A stretch of DNA of 48,706 bases from assembly GCA_934699705.1 (NCBI GenBank), contig CAKUXD010000011.1, positions 1 through 48,706 on the forward strand, in the 5' to 3' direction. The notes beneath the pieces are model-generated. The model was given only the letters and a program-made list of their open reading frames with translations, ran no database searches and was not told the DNA's origin. Of the stretch, positions 9,133 through 17,279 are shown piece by piece (the first letter of the stretch is position 1; each line of letters begins with the position of its first letter). A program made the translations under genes and the position numbers. Source of the stretch: an uncultured Candidatus Melainabacteria bacterium. Lineage in GTDB: Bacteria > Cyanobacteriota > Vampirovibrionia > Gastranaerophilales > Gastranaerophilaceae.

Positions 9133-10358
9133 TAGATTTAAAAACAATATTAAATATGTCAGTTCGCTCATTAAAAATAAACAAAATGCGTTCAGCTTTA
9201 ACTAGTTTGGGAATTATCATCGGTGTAAGTGCAGTAATTGTAATGCTTGCAGTCGGCACAGGTTCAAGAGAACAAATAGCCAAGGATATGGAATCTATGG
9301 GTAGCAATTTGCTTATGATACGCTCTGCATCTGCGCGCAGTGGCGGTGTCAGAATGGGAATGGGTACTCGCCCGACTCTAACCTTGAAAGATGCTGAAGC
9401 AATTGAAAATAAAGCCACAGGTGTTCTTGCAATCGCGCCTTATTCAGCAGAAGCCAAACAACTTACATTTGGCAATCAAAACTGGTCAACTTCTGTTGGC
9501 GGAACAACCGCGCCTTACTTGTTTATCAGAAATTATGAAATTGAAGCAGGCAGAAATTTTATTCCAGAAGACATTAAAAATAACACAAAAGTTGCCATTT
9601 TAGGTCAAACAGTTACAACTGAACTTTTTGGAGATATGGATCCGATTAACAAAACTATTCGTATTGGCGGAATTCCATTTAAAGTTATCGGTCTGCTTAA
9701 AACTAAAGGTCAATCTGGGATGGGGCATGATCAAGATGATTTAGTATTTATACCAATTACAACCGCTCAAAAGAAGGTTTTTGGTACAACTTTCCCTGGA
9801 ACAGTTTCAATGATTACGGTAAAAGCTCAAGATGACGAAATTATGGAAACAACTCAAAAAGATATTGAAGAAATTTTAAAATATAGACATCACATCGGAA
9901 AAACGCAGGATAACGACTTTGAAATTAGAAATCTTGCTCAAATGCAAGAAACAATCAAATCTTCAGCAAGAACGATGTCCATATTTTTATTCGTGATTGC
10001 TCTTGTATCACTTTTAGTTGGCGGTATTGGCATTATGAATATTATGCTCGTATCTGTTACAGAAAGAACAAAAGAAATCGGCATTAGAATGGCAATTGGT
10101 GCAAAAGCAAGCGATATTAGAATACAATTTATTTTTGAATCCTTCTTATTGTCGATTTTTGGCGGAATAATCGGTGTTATTTTAGGCTGTGCAATCTCTG
10201 AAATTATCGGTTTACTAGGTGCTATGAAAATTTCTATTTCTTTATTTTCAATAATTTTATCACTTGGATTTTCAGGAATTGTCGGCGTAGGATTTGGATA
10301 TTATCCCGCATATAAAGCCTCTTTACTAAATCCAATCGACGCATTACGATATGAATAA
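9129..10358 (+). CDS. macB: MacB-type ABC transporter permease (MacB_PCD-FtsX)
   Basis: A 409-residue permease with the MacB topology. The first membrane helix (about 20-42, with RSALTSLGIIIGVSAVI) is followed by a large periplasmic domain (about 45-280) and three C-terminal helices of the FtsX domain, with GGIGIMNIMLVSVTERTKEI and the final YYPAYKASLLNPIDALRYE. It overlaps the ATPase gene by four bases. Its stop codon abuts the stop of the convergent amidase gene with no bases between them, and I see no terminator hairpin there. Confidence 0.9.
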   Translation: MIDLKTILNMSVRSLKINKMRSALTSLGIIIGVSAVIVMLAVGTGSREQIAKDMESMGSNLLMIRSASARSGGVRMGMGTRPTLTLKDAEAIENKATGVLAIAPYSAEAKQLTFGNQNWSTSVGGTTAPYLFIRNYEIEAGRNFIPEDIKNNTKVAILGQTVTTELFGDMDPINKTIRIGGIPFKVIGLLKTKGQSGMGHDQDDLVFIPITTAQKKVFGTTFPGTVSMITVKAQDDEIMETTQKDIEEILKYRHHIGKTQDNDFEIRNLAQMQETIKSSARTMSIFLFVIALVSLLVGGIGIMNIMLVSVTERTKEIGIRMAIGAKASDIRIQFIFESFLLSIFGGIIGVILGCAISEIIGLLGAMKISISLFSIILSLGFSGIVGVGFGYYPAYKASLLNPIDALRYE

Positions 10359-11768
10359 TTAACTAACTTTTTCAAATACTATTTTTGTGTGTTTATTAAA
10401 CCACGATAATTTTGGTTTATTTTGCCAAACATAATCCTTAATACCTTCTGCGATTGCTTTAGCATACATTTTTCTAAAATTATCGTTCATTAAAAGCTCG
10501 TTGTCATCAGGATTTATAACATAAGCTGTTTCAACCAAAACGCTGACTGCAGAAGTATTTCTAACCACCGCAAAACTTGCTTGCTTAACTCCTTCTATGT
10601 TGACATTCATATTTTTTGAAACAGAATTTAAAATTGCCTCAGATAAAGGTTTTGCTTCATCATAAAAATAAAATACGCTTGAACCACGTCTTGTTTGAGG
10701 GTTTATATTATCAGGAAGTGAATTTGCGTGAATACTTACAAAAATTTGAGCATCTTTTTCGTTTGTATATTTAACTCTATCGTTCAAAGAAACAAATTTG
10801 TCGTTATTACGCGTCATATAAACATTTGCGCCCATTTTATGCAAATCCTGTTCCAAATATTTTGAAATAGATAAATTAAAATCTTTTTCATAATTTCTGC
10901 AACAACCGATAGCGCCTAATTCTTTTCCGCCATGACCAGCATCAACAACTATTTTTATATTTTTTAAAGGTTTTTTCTTATTCAAAATTGGTTCTTTTTT
11001 TATAGATAAAACAAGAGTTGTACCCTTATATTTTAAATCATAACCCATTAATCTTTGATTTAATTTTATCCTAAAAACCGCAGTATTATTTTCATTAGCA
11101 CCAACATTAAAAATTTTTAAAATCATTTCATCGCCTTCAGAAATTGAATATGGCGTTTTTTTAGAAAGTGCAAATTCATAAATATACTTATCATCAGTTT
11201 CTTTACTTCTGTAATCATATAAAAAAGCTCTTTCATAAGGTTGTAAAACGACCTTAGTATCTGATTTTGCAATCCACGCGTAAGAATTAGGAGCAAGTTC
11301 GACCTTGTACATATCTCCCAGTTCACCATTAACCTTCAAGTGCATACCACGTTGGAAATGAGAAATCCTATTTATTCCATTTTGAACCGCCGTTGTACGT
11401 AAAGGCGCTCCATCACGTGATATTTCAACATTTAAAGGATATTCAAAAGGTCGAAAAACAGCTGGCTTATAACTTCCACCAGATAAAGACCTTTCAATGG
11501 TATAAGATAAAATTTTATTGTCTGATTTTAAAACAAATTCGTTCAAACCTGCCTTTAATTTAACTTGTTGAGCAAAAGCTCCTGTCCTATGAACATTAAT
11601 TTCTTCATCATTTATAAATAATTTTTCGCCACGATTAACAGAACCAACAAAAAATGTCGCAGAAGAATTAATCCTTACATATTTTTTTGCAGGATAAACA
11701 ACATCTAACGCAAACGCGGTCGATTGCATTAACAAAAATCCTACAACTATAAATAGAAATTTCTTCAT
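10359..11768 (-). CDS. N-acetylmuramoyl-L-alanine amidase (Amidase_3), secreted
   Basis: Cleaves the amide between MurNAc and the stem peptide during daughter-cell separation or wall recycling. A signal peptide of about 20 residues (MKKFLFIVVGFLLMQSTAFA) leads to about 240 residues of beta-rich sequence, possibly SH3-like/AMIN-like wall binding. The zinc amidase (about 272-460) has DAGHGG (His), NYEKDFNL (Glu), VSIHAN (His) and the catalytic Glu in SVLVETAYVIN. A pair of adjacent cysteines (GAIGCCRNYEK) sits between the first two ligands. The ATG lies six bases after a TATAAT box and has no Shine-Dalgarno. Confidence 0.88.
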   Translation of the reverse strand: MKKFLFIVVGFLLMQSTAFALDVVYPAKKYVRINSSATFFVGSVNRGEKLFINDEEINVHRTGAFAQQVKLKAGLNEFVLKSDNKILSYTIERSLSGGSYKPAVFRPFEYPLNVEISRDGAPLRTTAVQNGINRISHFQRGMHLKVNGELGDMYKVELAPNSYAWIAKSDTKVVLQPYERAFLYDYRSKETDDKYIYEFALSKKTPYSISEGDEMILKIFNVGANENNTAVFRIKLNQRLMGYDLKYKGTTLVLSIKKEPILNKKKPLKNIKIVVDAGHGGKELGAIGCCRNYEKDFNLSISKYLEQDLHKMGANVYMTRNNDKFVSLNDRVKYTNEKDAQIFVSIHANSLPDNINPQTRRGSSVFYFYDEAKPLSEAILNSVSKNMNVNIEGVKQASFAVVRNTSAVSVLVETAYVINPDDNELLMNDNFRKMYAKAIAEGIKDYVWQNKPKLSWFNKHTKIVFEKVS

Positions 11769-11774
11769 GCTATC

Positions 11775-11780
11775 ATTATA
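11775..11780 (-). promoter_or_regulatory. -10 box six bases from the amidase start codon
   Basis: TATAAT, then GATAGC, then ATG on the minus strand. This is the same -10/ATG spacing as ribF and suggests a leaderless mRNA. No strong -35 is seen. Confidence 0.5.
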
Positions 11781-11808
11781 AAAGATTTTTTAAGAAAGGA
11801 CATCGACT

Positions 11809-12513
11809 ATGAAGCCTACATTGATTTTCGACATGGACGGAACAATCATTGATACCTCAAAATCCTATTGCAGAATTTTAGTAGAATGTTATGAATATTT
11901 TACAGGACAAAAAATAGACTACGATATAGATGTAAAACCAGTTAAACACCTTGGCGGATACAATAATGACTGGGATTTATTAATGTATCTTTTCAAAAAA
12001 AATGGATTTGAGGTTGAATATAAATCATTACAAGAATATTATGCTGAACACTATTGCAATGAAAATTATGAAGGTTATATTAACATAGAAGAAGCCATTT
12101 TAGACAAAAATTACCTTGCAGATTTATCTAAAGACTACAATTTAACAGTGTTTACAGGTCGTTATGAACACGAAGCGAAATACACATTAAAAAAATTAGA
12201 GATTTTTGAATTTTTCTCCCAAATAATTGGTTATGAACATGTTGGCGAAGGGTTTCAAAAACCAAACCCAAAAGGTGTAAACATAATAAAATCAAACATT
12301 TCAAGTGATAGAATTTATTATATGGGCGATACAGTAGATGATATTCTTGCAGGAAAAGCAGGTGGAGTAACACCAATAGGCTGTCTTCCACCGCAAGACA
12401 AATCTCAAACCCTTATTGACTGTATGAAACAAGCAGGTGCTTACGCAGTTTTAAGAGATATTACAGACTTAAAAGATTTTTTAGCAAAAGATTTATCAAT
12501 AATTAAGCAATAA
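11809..12513 (+). CDS. HAD-superfamily hydrolase (phosphoglycolate phosphatase-like)
   Basis: A 234-residue phosphatase with the four HAD motifs: I FDMDGTIIDT (nucleophile Asp near residue 8), II VFTGR, III the Lys of FQKPNPKGV, and IV YMGDTVDDILAGKAGG. The helical cap between motifs I and II is subclass C1, as in Gph and PpaX. The substrate cannot be read from sequence. AAAGGA lies nine bases before the ATG. It is divergent from the amidase and upstream of rpmI-rplT, where infC is normally found. Confidence 0.85.
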   Translation: MKPTLIFDMDGTIIDTSKSYCRILVECYEYFTGQKIDYDIDVKPVKHLGGYNNDWDLLMYLFKKNGFEVEYKSLQEYYAEHYCNENYEGYINIEEAILDKNYLADLSKDYNLTVFTGRYEHEAKYTLKKLEIFEFFSQIIGYEHVGEGFQKPNPKGVNIIKSNISSDRIYYMGDTVDDILAGKAGGVTPIGCLPPQDKSQTLIDCMKQAGAYAVLRDITDLKDFLAKDLSIIKQ

Positions 12514-12528
12514 TATTTAACATGATAC

Positions 12529-12556
12529 TTGATAAAATTTTTTGATGTTATATCAT
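12529..12556 (+). promoter_or_regulatory. Promoter of rpmI-rplT
   Basis: TTGATA (12529-12534), a 16-nt spacer, and TATCAT (12551-12556). The predicted start near 12563 gives a leader of about 80 nt that contains the hairpin described next. Confidence 0.5.
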
Positions 12557-12565
12557 AAATATACA

Positions 12566-12610
12566 CCGTAAATCGGAAGTTATGGCGTTGGTATGCCATG
12601 CTTTACGTAG
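12566..12610 (+). promoter_or_regulatory. Structured mRNA leader upstream of rpmI, possible L20/L35 autoregulatory site
   Basis: An outer helix CGTAAA (12567-12572) pairs with TTTACG (12602-12607) and encloses an inner helix ATGGC (12582-12586) with GCCAT (12595-12599). It lies between promoter and Shine-Dalgarno. Ribosomal protein operons with L20 are commonly autoregulated through such leaders. Assignment to that class is inference, because no sequence consensus was matched. Confidence 0.4.
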
Positions 12611-12642
12611 GCGAATTTACACAAGTAAAAAGGAGAAACAAA

Positions 12643-12852
12643 ATGCCAAAGATGAAAACACACAAGTCTGGTGCAAAACGTTACAAAGTAACAGCAACAG
12701 GCAAAATTACTCGCAGAAAAGCAGGAATTGGCCACTTATTAGCAAACAAATCTTCTAGCAGAAAGAGAAAGTTGTTCAAAACAACTGAAATCGCTGCTTC
12801 ACAAGTAGATTTAGTTTCAAAAGAGTTACCATACAAGAAGTATTCAAGATAG
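12643..12852 (+). CDS. rpmI: Large ribosomal subunit protein bL35
   Basis: A basic 69-residue protein starting MPKMKTHKSGAKRYKVT, typical of bL35. The frame is open from 12598, but the ATG at 12643 is correct: AAAAGGAG lies six to seven bases before it and the family begins at this Met. It is followed after nine bases by rplT. The usual infC is absent upstream, where a HAD hydrolase gene and a separate promoter are found instead. Confidence 0.95.
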   Translation: MPKMKTHKSGAKRYKVTATGKITRRKAGIGHLLANKSSSRKRKLFKTTEIAASQVDLVSKELPYKKYSR

Positions 12853-12861
12853 GAGTGGACA

Positions 12862-13215
12862 ATGAGAGTAAAACGCGGTAATGTATGTCGCAACAGACAT
12901 AAAAAAATCTTAAAATTAGCTAAAGGCTTCAAAGGTGCAAGAAGCAGAATATTTAAAGTTGCTAACTGCGCTGTAATGAAAGCATTAAAATATGCTTACA
13001 GAGATAGAAGAAATACAAAACGCAACATGAGAAGATTATGGATTATCAGAATTAATGCTGCTGTTAGAGAAAACGGTATGAATTATTCTCGATTTGTAAA
13101 TGCTTGCAAAAAAGCTAATATCTTAGTAAACAGAAAAATGCTTGCTGATTTAGCAGTAAACGATAAAGAGGCTTTCCAAGTAGTTTTAGAAACTGCAAAA
13201 GCTGCTATCGCTTAA
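12862..13215 (+). CDS. rplT: Large ribosomal subunit protein bL20
   Basis: A 117-residue bL20 with the diagnostic MRVKRGNVCRNRHKKILKLA start and the C-terminal globular part with RRLWIIRINAAVRENGMNYS. It binds 23S rRNA during early 50S assembly and in many bacteria represses its own operon. It is preceded by the Shine-Dalgarno AGGAGTGG overlapping the end of rpmI and followed by a strong terminator. Confidence 0.96.
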   Translation: MRVKRGNVCRNRHKKILKLAKGFKGARSRIFKVANCAVMKALKYAYRDRRNTKRNMRRLWIIRINAAVRENGMNYSRFVNACKKANILVNRKMLADLAVNDKEAFQVVLETAKAAIA

Positions 13216-13240
13216 ACTTTAAGATTTAACAATTGTTAAA

Positions 13241-13279
13241 AAACTGGTCAGATGATTTCATCATCTGACCAGTTTTTTT
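13241..13279. terminator. Strong intrinsic terminator between convergent genes
   Basis: A perfect 15-bp stem (arms 13241-13255 and 13261-13275, core ACTGGTCAGATGA) with the loop TTTCA. A T-run follows on the plus strand, and on the minus strand the 5' flank supplies a T-run too. It probably serves both rplT and the convergent coiled-coil gene. Confidence 0.9.
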
Positions 13280-13296
13280 ATTTGAATTAATTCTAT

Positions 13297-13911
13297 TTAT
13301 TCAATTCTGAAATCATCAGGATTTTGAGCCATTTGTTCTTTTGGATAATTATTTTTTAAAGGGTCATAACCGCCGTTTGATTCAGCTCTTAATCTTTCCA
13401 TGTAAATTTGTGCAGATTTAACAGATTGTTGCAATTGACTTAAATTATTTTCAACACCTGATAAAACTTGTTCAGCATAAGCGTCAGCACCTTCTTTTGT
13501 TCTCATAGCATCATCGTGAGCTTGATTTCTAAAGTTTTCAGCATCTTCAAGAGCTTTTCTTTTAATTTCTTCGCATTCAGCAATAACTTGTTCTTTAATC
13601 AATTCAGCTTCACTTTGAACTTGTCTTAACAGTTCTGATTCACTTAACAATCTTGCAGCTTCATTTTTTGCATCAAGAATAATTTTTTCAGCGTTTTGTT
13701 GAGCTTCAGTTTGTAATTCTTCTTTTCTTCTTAAAATTCCTCTTGCTTCTTGAATTGCTTGTGGTAAAGCGCCATAAATACTATCTACAATGTCTTCTAC
13801 ATCTTTTATTTTTACGGCAACCAAATAATTTGGCAAAATTGGAAAACTTTTATCAAGAATGATAACAAGTCTGCTCAATAAATTATATATACTATTATTT
13901 TGAACGCTCAT
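13297..13911 (-). CDS. Coiled-coil protein (DivIVA/ATP-synthase-B-like) linked to coaD
   Basis: A 204-residue cytosolic protein. Residues 1-60 carry a conserved pattern (NLLSRLVIILDKSFPILPN, then VEDIVDSIYGALPQAIQEAR). I recall this pattern from uncharacterised proteins often annotated as 'ATPase' beside coaD in clostridia. Residues 60-175 are a long Ala/Glu/Gln-rich heptad coiled coil, and the tail is polar. The N-terminal region may be an anchoring segment and the coil a scaffold, but function is unknown. It is 76 bases downstream of coaD on the same strand, consistent with the conserved pairing. Confidence 0.6.
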   Translation of the reverse strand: MSVQNNSIYNLLSRLVIILDKSFPILPNYLVAVKIKDVEDIVDSIYGALPQAIQEARGILRRKEELQTEAQQNAEKIILDAKNEAARLLSESELLRQVQSEAELIKEQVIAECEEIKRKALEDAENFRNQAHDDAMRTKEGADAYAEQVLSGVENNLSQLQQSVKSAQIYMERLRAESNGGYDPLKNNYPKEQMAQNPDDFRIE

Positions 13912-13987
13912 TTCTTTAATATAACCTTTCGCACTAGTGTAATAATTTTATTTTACAACAGTCTAAATTCAATTGTCAAACCATGTT

Positions 13988-14476
13988 TTAACAGTTTTTA
14001 AATTTTTCCTTCAAATATGAGTTAACGACTTCTGGAACAAATTTTGAAACATCTCCGCCAAGACTTATTACCTCTTTTACTGAACTTGAAGAAATGAAGT
14101 TATATTTTGGTCTTGTTGTTAAGAAGATTGTTTTAATATCTTTTTCTATTGCACTATTTGTTTGAGATAATTGCATTTCAAATTCAAAGTCAGATACCGC
14201 GCGCAATCCACGAATTAAGACTTTTGCGCCTTTTTGTTTTGCATAATTAACGGTCAACCCCTCGAAACTATCAACTTCCACATTATCAAAGTCTTTTACG
14301 CATTTTTTAATTAATTCAACTCGTTCATCAACCGATAAAAGTCCAGAATTTTTCTTTTCTGGGTTATAAGCAACTGCAATAATTACCTTGTTAAATATTT
14401 CCGAACTTGTTTTTAGCACATCTAAATGCCCATTTGTAATCGGGTCAAAACTTCCAGGATATATAGCTGTTTTCAT
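13988..14476 (-). CDS. coaD: Phosphopantetheine adenylyltransferase
   Basis: Fourth step of CoA synthesis: 4'-phosphopantetheine plus ATP to dephospho-CoA. The 162-residue enzyme has the nucleotidyltransferase motif YPGSFDPITNGHLDVL at the N-terminus, KVLIRGLRAVSDFEFE in the middle, and the ISSSSVKEV motif (family ISSTxVRE). The length matches the bacterial hexameric enzyme. The Shine-Dalgarno is AAGGTAG. Confidence 0.96.
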   Translation of the reverse strand: MKTAIYPGSFDPITNGHLDVLKTSSEIFNKVIIAVAYNPEKKNSGLLSVDERVELIKKCVKDFDNVEVDSFEGLTVNYAKQKGAKVLIRGLRAVSDFEFEMQLSQTNSAIEKDIKTIFLTTRPKYNFISSSSVKEVISLGGDVSKFVPEVVNSYLKEKFKNC

Positions 14477-14637
14477 TTTTAACTACCTTTTAAATTAAAA
14501 TTTTATCTTCAACAATTATACTTCAAACATGAAATATTAATATTTTGTTTATTTTTTAAGGTTTTTACAAAAATGATATTAATATAGTAAATGTAGAGAA
14601 AAAAGTAATTAATAATAAATAAAGAAAGGCATTAAAA

Positions 14638-16482
14638 ATGGCAAAAACAATTGGTATTGACTTGGGTACAACAAACTCAGTAGTTGCCGTTATGGAAGGT
14701 GGTAAACCAACCGTAATCGCAAACGCAGAAGGTATGAGAACAACTCCTTCTATCGTAGGTTTTTCAAAAACTGGAGAAAGATTAGTTGGTCAATTAGCAA
14801 AAAGACAAGCAATTCTTAACCCAGATAAAACAATCGCTTCAATCAAAAGACACATGGGCGAAGATTACAAAAAAAATATTGATGGAAAAGATTACACACC
14901 ACAAGAAATTTCAGCAATGATTTTAAGAAAATTAGCTGATGATGCTTCTAGCTACTTAGGAGAAAAAGTTACATCAGCAGTAATCACAGTTCCAGCATAT
15001 TTTAACGACGCACAACGTCAGGCAACAAAAGACGCTGGTAAAATTGCAGGTTTAGATGTTCTTCGTATTGTGAACGAACCGACTGCAGCAGCTTTGGCTT
15101 ATGGTCTTGAAAAAGAAAAACCTGAAAAAGTATTAGTATTCGACTTAGGTGGTGGTACTTTTGATGTATCTATCCTTGAAATCGGTGATGGTGTTCACGA
15201 AGTTCTTTCTACATCAGGTGATACTCACTTAGGTGGTGATGACTTTGATGAAAAAATTATGCATTGGATTTGTGAAGAATTCAAAAAAGCAGAAGGCATT
15301 GACTTAAATAATGATAAACAAGCAATGCAACGTATTAAAGAAGCAGCAGAAAAGGCAAAATGTGAATTGTCATCAGTAGTTGAAACAAACATCAACTTAC
15401 CATTCATTACTGCTGATGCAAACGGACCAAAACATTTAGATATGCAATTAACTCGTGCAAAATTCGAAGAACTTTGCCATGACTTGTTAGAAAGATGCAA
15501 AAAACCAGTTGAACAAGCTATTACAGACGCAGGAATTTCAAAATCAGAAATCAACGAAGTTGTATTAGTTGGTGGTTCAAGCCGTATTCCAGCAGTTCAA
15601 CAATTAGTAAAAGATTACACAGGCAAAGACCCTAACCAATCAGTAAACCCTGATGAAGTTGTTGCCGTTGGTGCTGCAATTCAAGCAGGTGTTCTTGCTG
15701 GTGAAGTTAAAGATATCGTATTGTTAGATGTAACTCCATTAACATTAGGTATTGAAACTTTAGGTGGCGTTATGACTGCACTTGTTCCAAGAAACACAAC
15801 AATTCCTGTTTCAAAATCACAAGTATTCTCAACAGCAGAAAACAACCAAACAGCAGTAGATATTCAAGTTTTACAAGGTGAAAGACCAATGGCTAAGGAT
15901 AACAAATCTTTAGGTATGTTCAGACTTGAAGGTATTGCTCCTGCAATGCGCGGTATTCCTCAAATCGAAGTTACATTCGATATTGATGCTAACGGTATCG
16001 TAAATGTTTCAGCTAAAGATAAAGCTACAAATAAAGAACAAAAAATCACAATTACAAACTCATCTAACTTATCAGAAGATGATATTGATAAAATGGTTAA
16101 AGAAGCTGAAGCAAACGCAGCAGAAGATAAAAAGAAAAAAGAAGAAGCAGAAATTAAAAATAATGCAAACTCTTTAATCACATCTGCTGAAAGAATAGTG
16201 AAAGACTTTGAAGGTAAAATTGATAAAGCTGACGAAGAAAAATTAAATGAACAAAAAGAAACTTTGAAAAAAGCTTTAGATGAAAATAAACCAGCAGAAG
16301 AAGTTAAGAAATTGTCAGAAGAATTGCAACAAACAATGTTTGGCATTTCTCAAAAGGCTTATGAAGCAGTACAAAAAGACGAAAGTGCAAACGCTGGTTC
16401 TTCAGAATCTGCAAGTTCAGATTCATCATCAGACAACAAGGGCGATGATGACGTAATTGACGCAGAATACACTAAAGAATAG
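14638..16482 (+). CDS. dnaK: Chaperone protein DnaK (Hsp70)
   Basis: A 614-residue Hsp70. The ATPase domain begins KTIGIDLGTTNSVVAVMEGG and contains VPAYFNDAQRQATKDAG, LVFDLGGGTFDVSILE and VLVGGSSRIPAVQ. Then come the linker VLLDVTPLTLGIE, the substrate-binding beta domain, the alpha lid and a Ser/Asp-rich tail. It stands alone, with no grpE, dnaJ or hrcA next to it. I find no CIRCE element upstream. The Shine-Dalgarno is AAAGGCA. It ends just before a strong hairpin terminator. Confidence 0.97.
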   Translation: MAKTIGIDLGTTNSVVAVMEGGKPTVIANAEGMRTTPSIVGFSKTGERLVGQLAKRQAILNPDKTIASIKRHMGEDYKKNIDGKDYTPQEISAMILRKLADDASSYLGEKVTSAVITVPAYFNDAQRQATKDAGKIAGLDVLRIVNEPTAAALAYGLEKEKPEKVLVFDLGGGTFDVSILEIGDGVHEVLSTSGDTHLGGDDFDEKIMHWICEEFKKAEGIDLNNDKQAMQRIKEAAEKAKCELSSVVETNINLPFITADANGPKHLDMQLTRAKFEELCHDLLERCKKPVEQAITDAGISKSEINEVVLVGGSSRIPAVQQLVKDYTGKDPNQSVNPDEVVAVGAAIQAGVLAGEVKDIVLLDVTPLTLGIETLGGVMTALVPRNTTIPVSKSQVFSTAENNQTAVDIQVLQGERPMAKDNKSLGMFRLEGIAPAMRGIPQIEVTFDIDANGIVNVSAKDKATNKEQKITITNSSNLSEDDIDKMVKEAEANAAEDKKKKEEAEIKNNANSLITSAERIVKDFEGKIDKADEEKLNEQKETLKKALDENKPAEEVKKLSEELQQTMFGISQKAYEAVQKDESANAGSSESASSDSSSDNKGDDDVIDAEYTKE

Positions 16483-16501
16483 TAGATAATTAAAAAAGTT
16501 A

Positions 16502-16540
16502 AAGAAAGGCGATTTTGATTTTATCAAAATCGCCTTTCTT
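16502..16540. terminator. Bidirectional intrinsic terminator after dnaK
   Basis: A perfect 18-bp inverted repeat (16502-16519 and 16523-16540, core AAAGGCGATTTTGA) with a 3-nt loop. The plus-strand T-rich end is part of the stem. On the minus strand a T-rich tail follows, so it can also end the converging DUF2023-like gene. Confidence 0.85.
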
Positions 16541-16594
16541 AATGAATTTTAATGAATTATTAGAAAATTTAATTATTTTGCTTATTGCTCAATA

Positions 16595-16996
16595 TTATGC
16601 AACAACATTCAATTTATTTTGTGATGCTTCTTTTTCTTTCAATTTCAAATATCTTTCACATTGTTTAGTTTTATCATAACCTAACAAAACACCCAAAATA
16701 AAATCTTTTTCTGGAGTTAATTTATTTAAAGGTGTATCACCAAAAGTTTTTACCACGTCAACACAAGGTTTATCGCCTAAAAATACGTTCAAATTTTTTC
16801 CGCCAGGAGCTGGTTGAAGATGATAATTCAAATTATCACGTTTTAAACGTTTTTCAATAGCATCTTTATCTTCCATTTGCATTGTTTGTAAAACTAGGGG
16901 GCGAATACCATGTTTATATCCGTAAATTTGTTCATTCAAAACTGCAAACTTGTTATTTTTGTATTCAGCGGTTGTAATTGGTGTTATACCTGCCAT
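16595..16996 (-). CDS. DUF2023-like small protein
   Basis: A 133-residue cytosolic protein of unknown function. The pattern IYGYKHGIRPLVLQTM, then LNYHLQPAPGGKNLNVFLGD, then LTPEKDFILGVLLGYDKTKQCERYL closely matches my recollection of DUF2023, a small alpha/beta family in diverse bacteria. This call needs a profile search. The start has AGGAGAAGG seven bases upstream. A -10-like TATATA lies near 17022. Confidence 0.6.
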   Translation of the reverse strand: MAGITPITTAEYKNNKFAVLNEQIYGYKHGIRPLVLQTMQMEDKDAIEKRLKRDNLNYHLQPAPGGKNLNVFLGDKPCVDVVKTFGDTPLNKLTPEKDFILGVLLGYDKTKQCERYLKLKEKEASQNKLNVVA

Positions 16997-17094
16997 TTTC
17001 CTTCTCCTATCTGTAATTTTTGCCTATATAAAAAGTGTAATAATTTTTTTTGCTAGTTTGTTAAATAATTCTTTACAAAAATAAAACTAAAAAC

Positions 17095-17127
17095 TAAAAA
17101 GCAGAGGTTTGTTAAACAAACCTCTGC
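17095..17127 (-). terminator. Intrinsic terminator downstream of yebC
   Basis: The inverted repeat GCAGAGGTTTGTT / AACAAACCTCTGC (17101-17113 and 17115-17127) is followed on the minus strand by TTTTTAG. It lies beyond the dispersed element that immediately follows the yebC stop, so both would be in the yebC transcript. Confidence 0.8.
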
Positions 17128-17147
17128 CTTTAATATGTATGTGTCTT

Positions 17148-17278
17148 GGATTATTCGGGTACGCATAGCCTTAGCATTTTCGCTTTTAATTTTCGTTATA
17201 CTCAAATTAGCGCTCAAATAAGGCTATGTGCTCTGACGGGTTTCGCTCGTTTTACTCACTTCACCCTACCGAAAATCC
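17148..17278 (-). repeat. Dispersed three-helix element, copy A (3' of yebC)
   Basis: A 131-nt element beginning two bases after the yebC stop. Helix P1: GGATTTTCGG with CCGAATAATCC (10 bp, one bulged T). P2: GGGT with ACCC. P3: ATAGCCTTA with TAAGGCTAT. The same outline recurs at 20390, 21805 and 30737, with compensatory changes. See the findings for the covariation. Confidence 0.8.
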
Positions 17279-17279
17279 G

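Noticed and set aside
12598..12642. Extended rpmI start at 12598
   Set aside because: It would place the start before the clear Shine-Dalgarno AAAAGGAG and inside the leader hairpin; bL35 begins at 12643.
14521..14637. CIRCE (HrcA) operator upstream of dnaK
   Set aside because: No TTAGCACTC-N9-GAGTGCTAA-like sequence is present; only AT-rich sequence with no clear promoter spacing.
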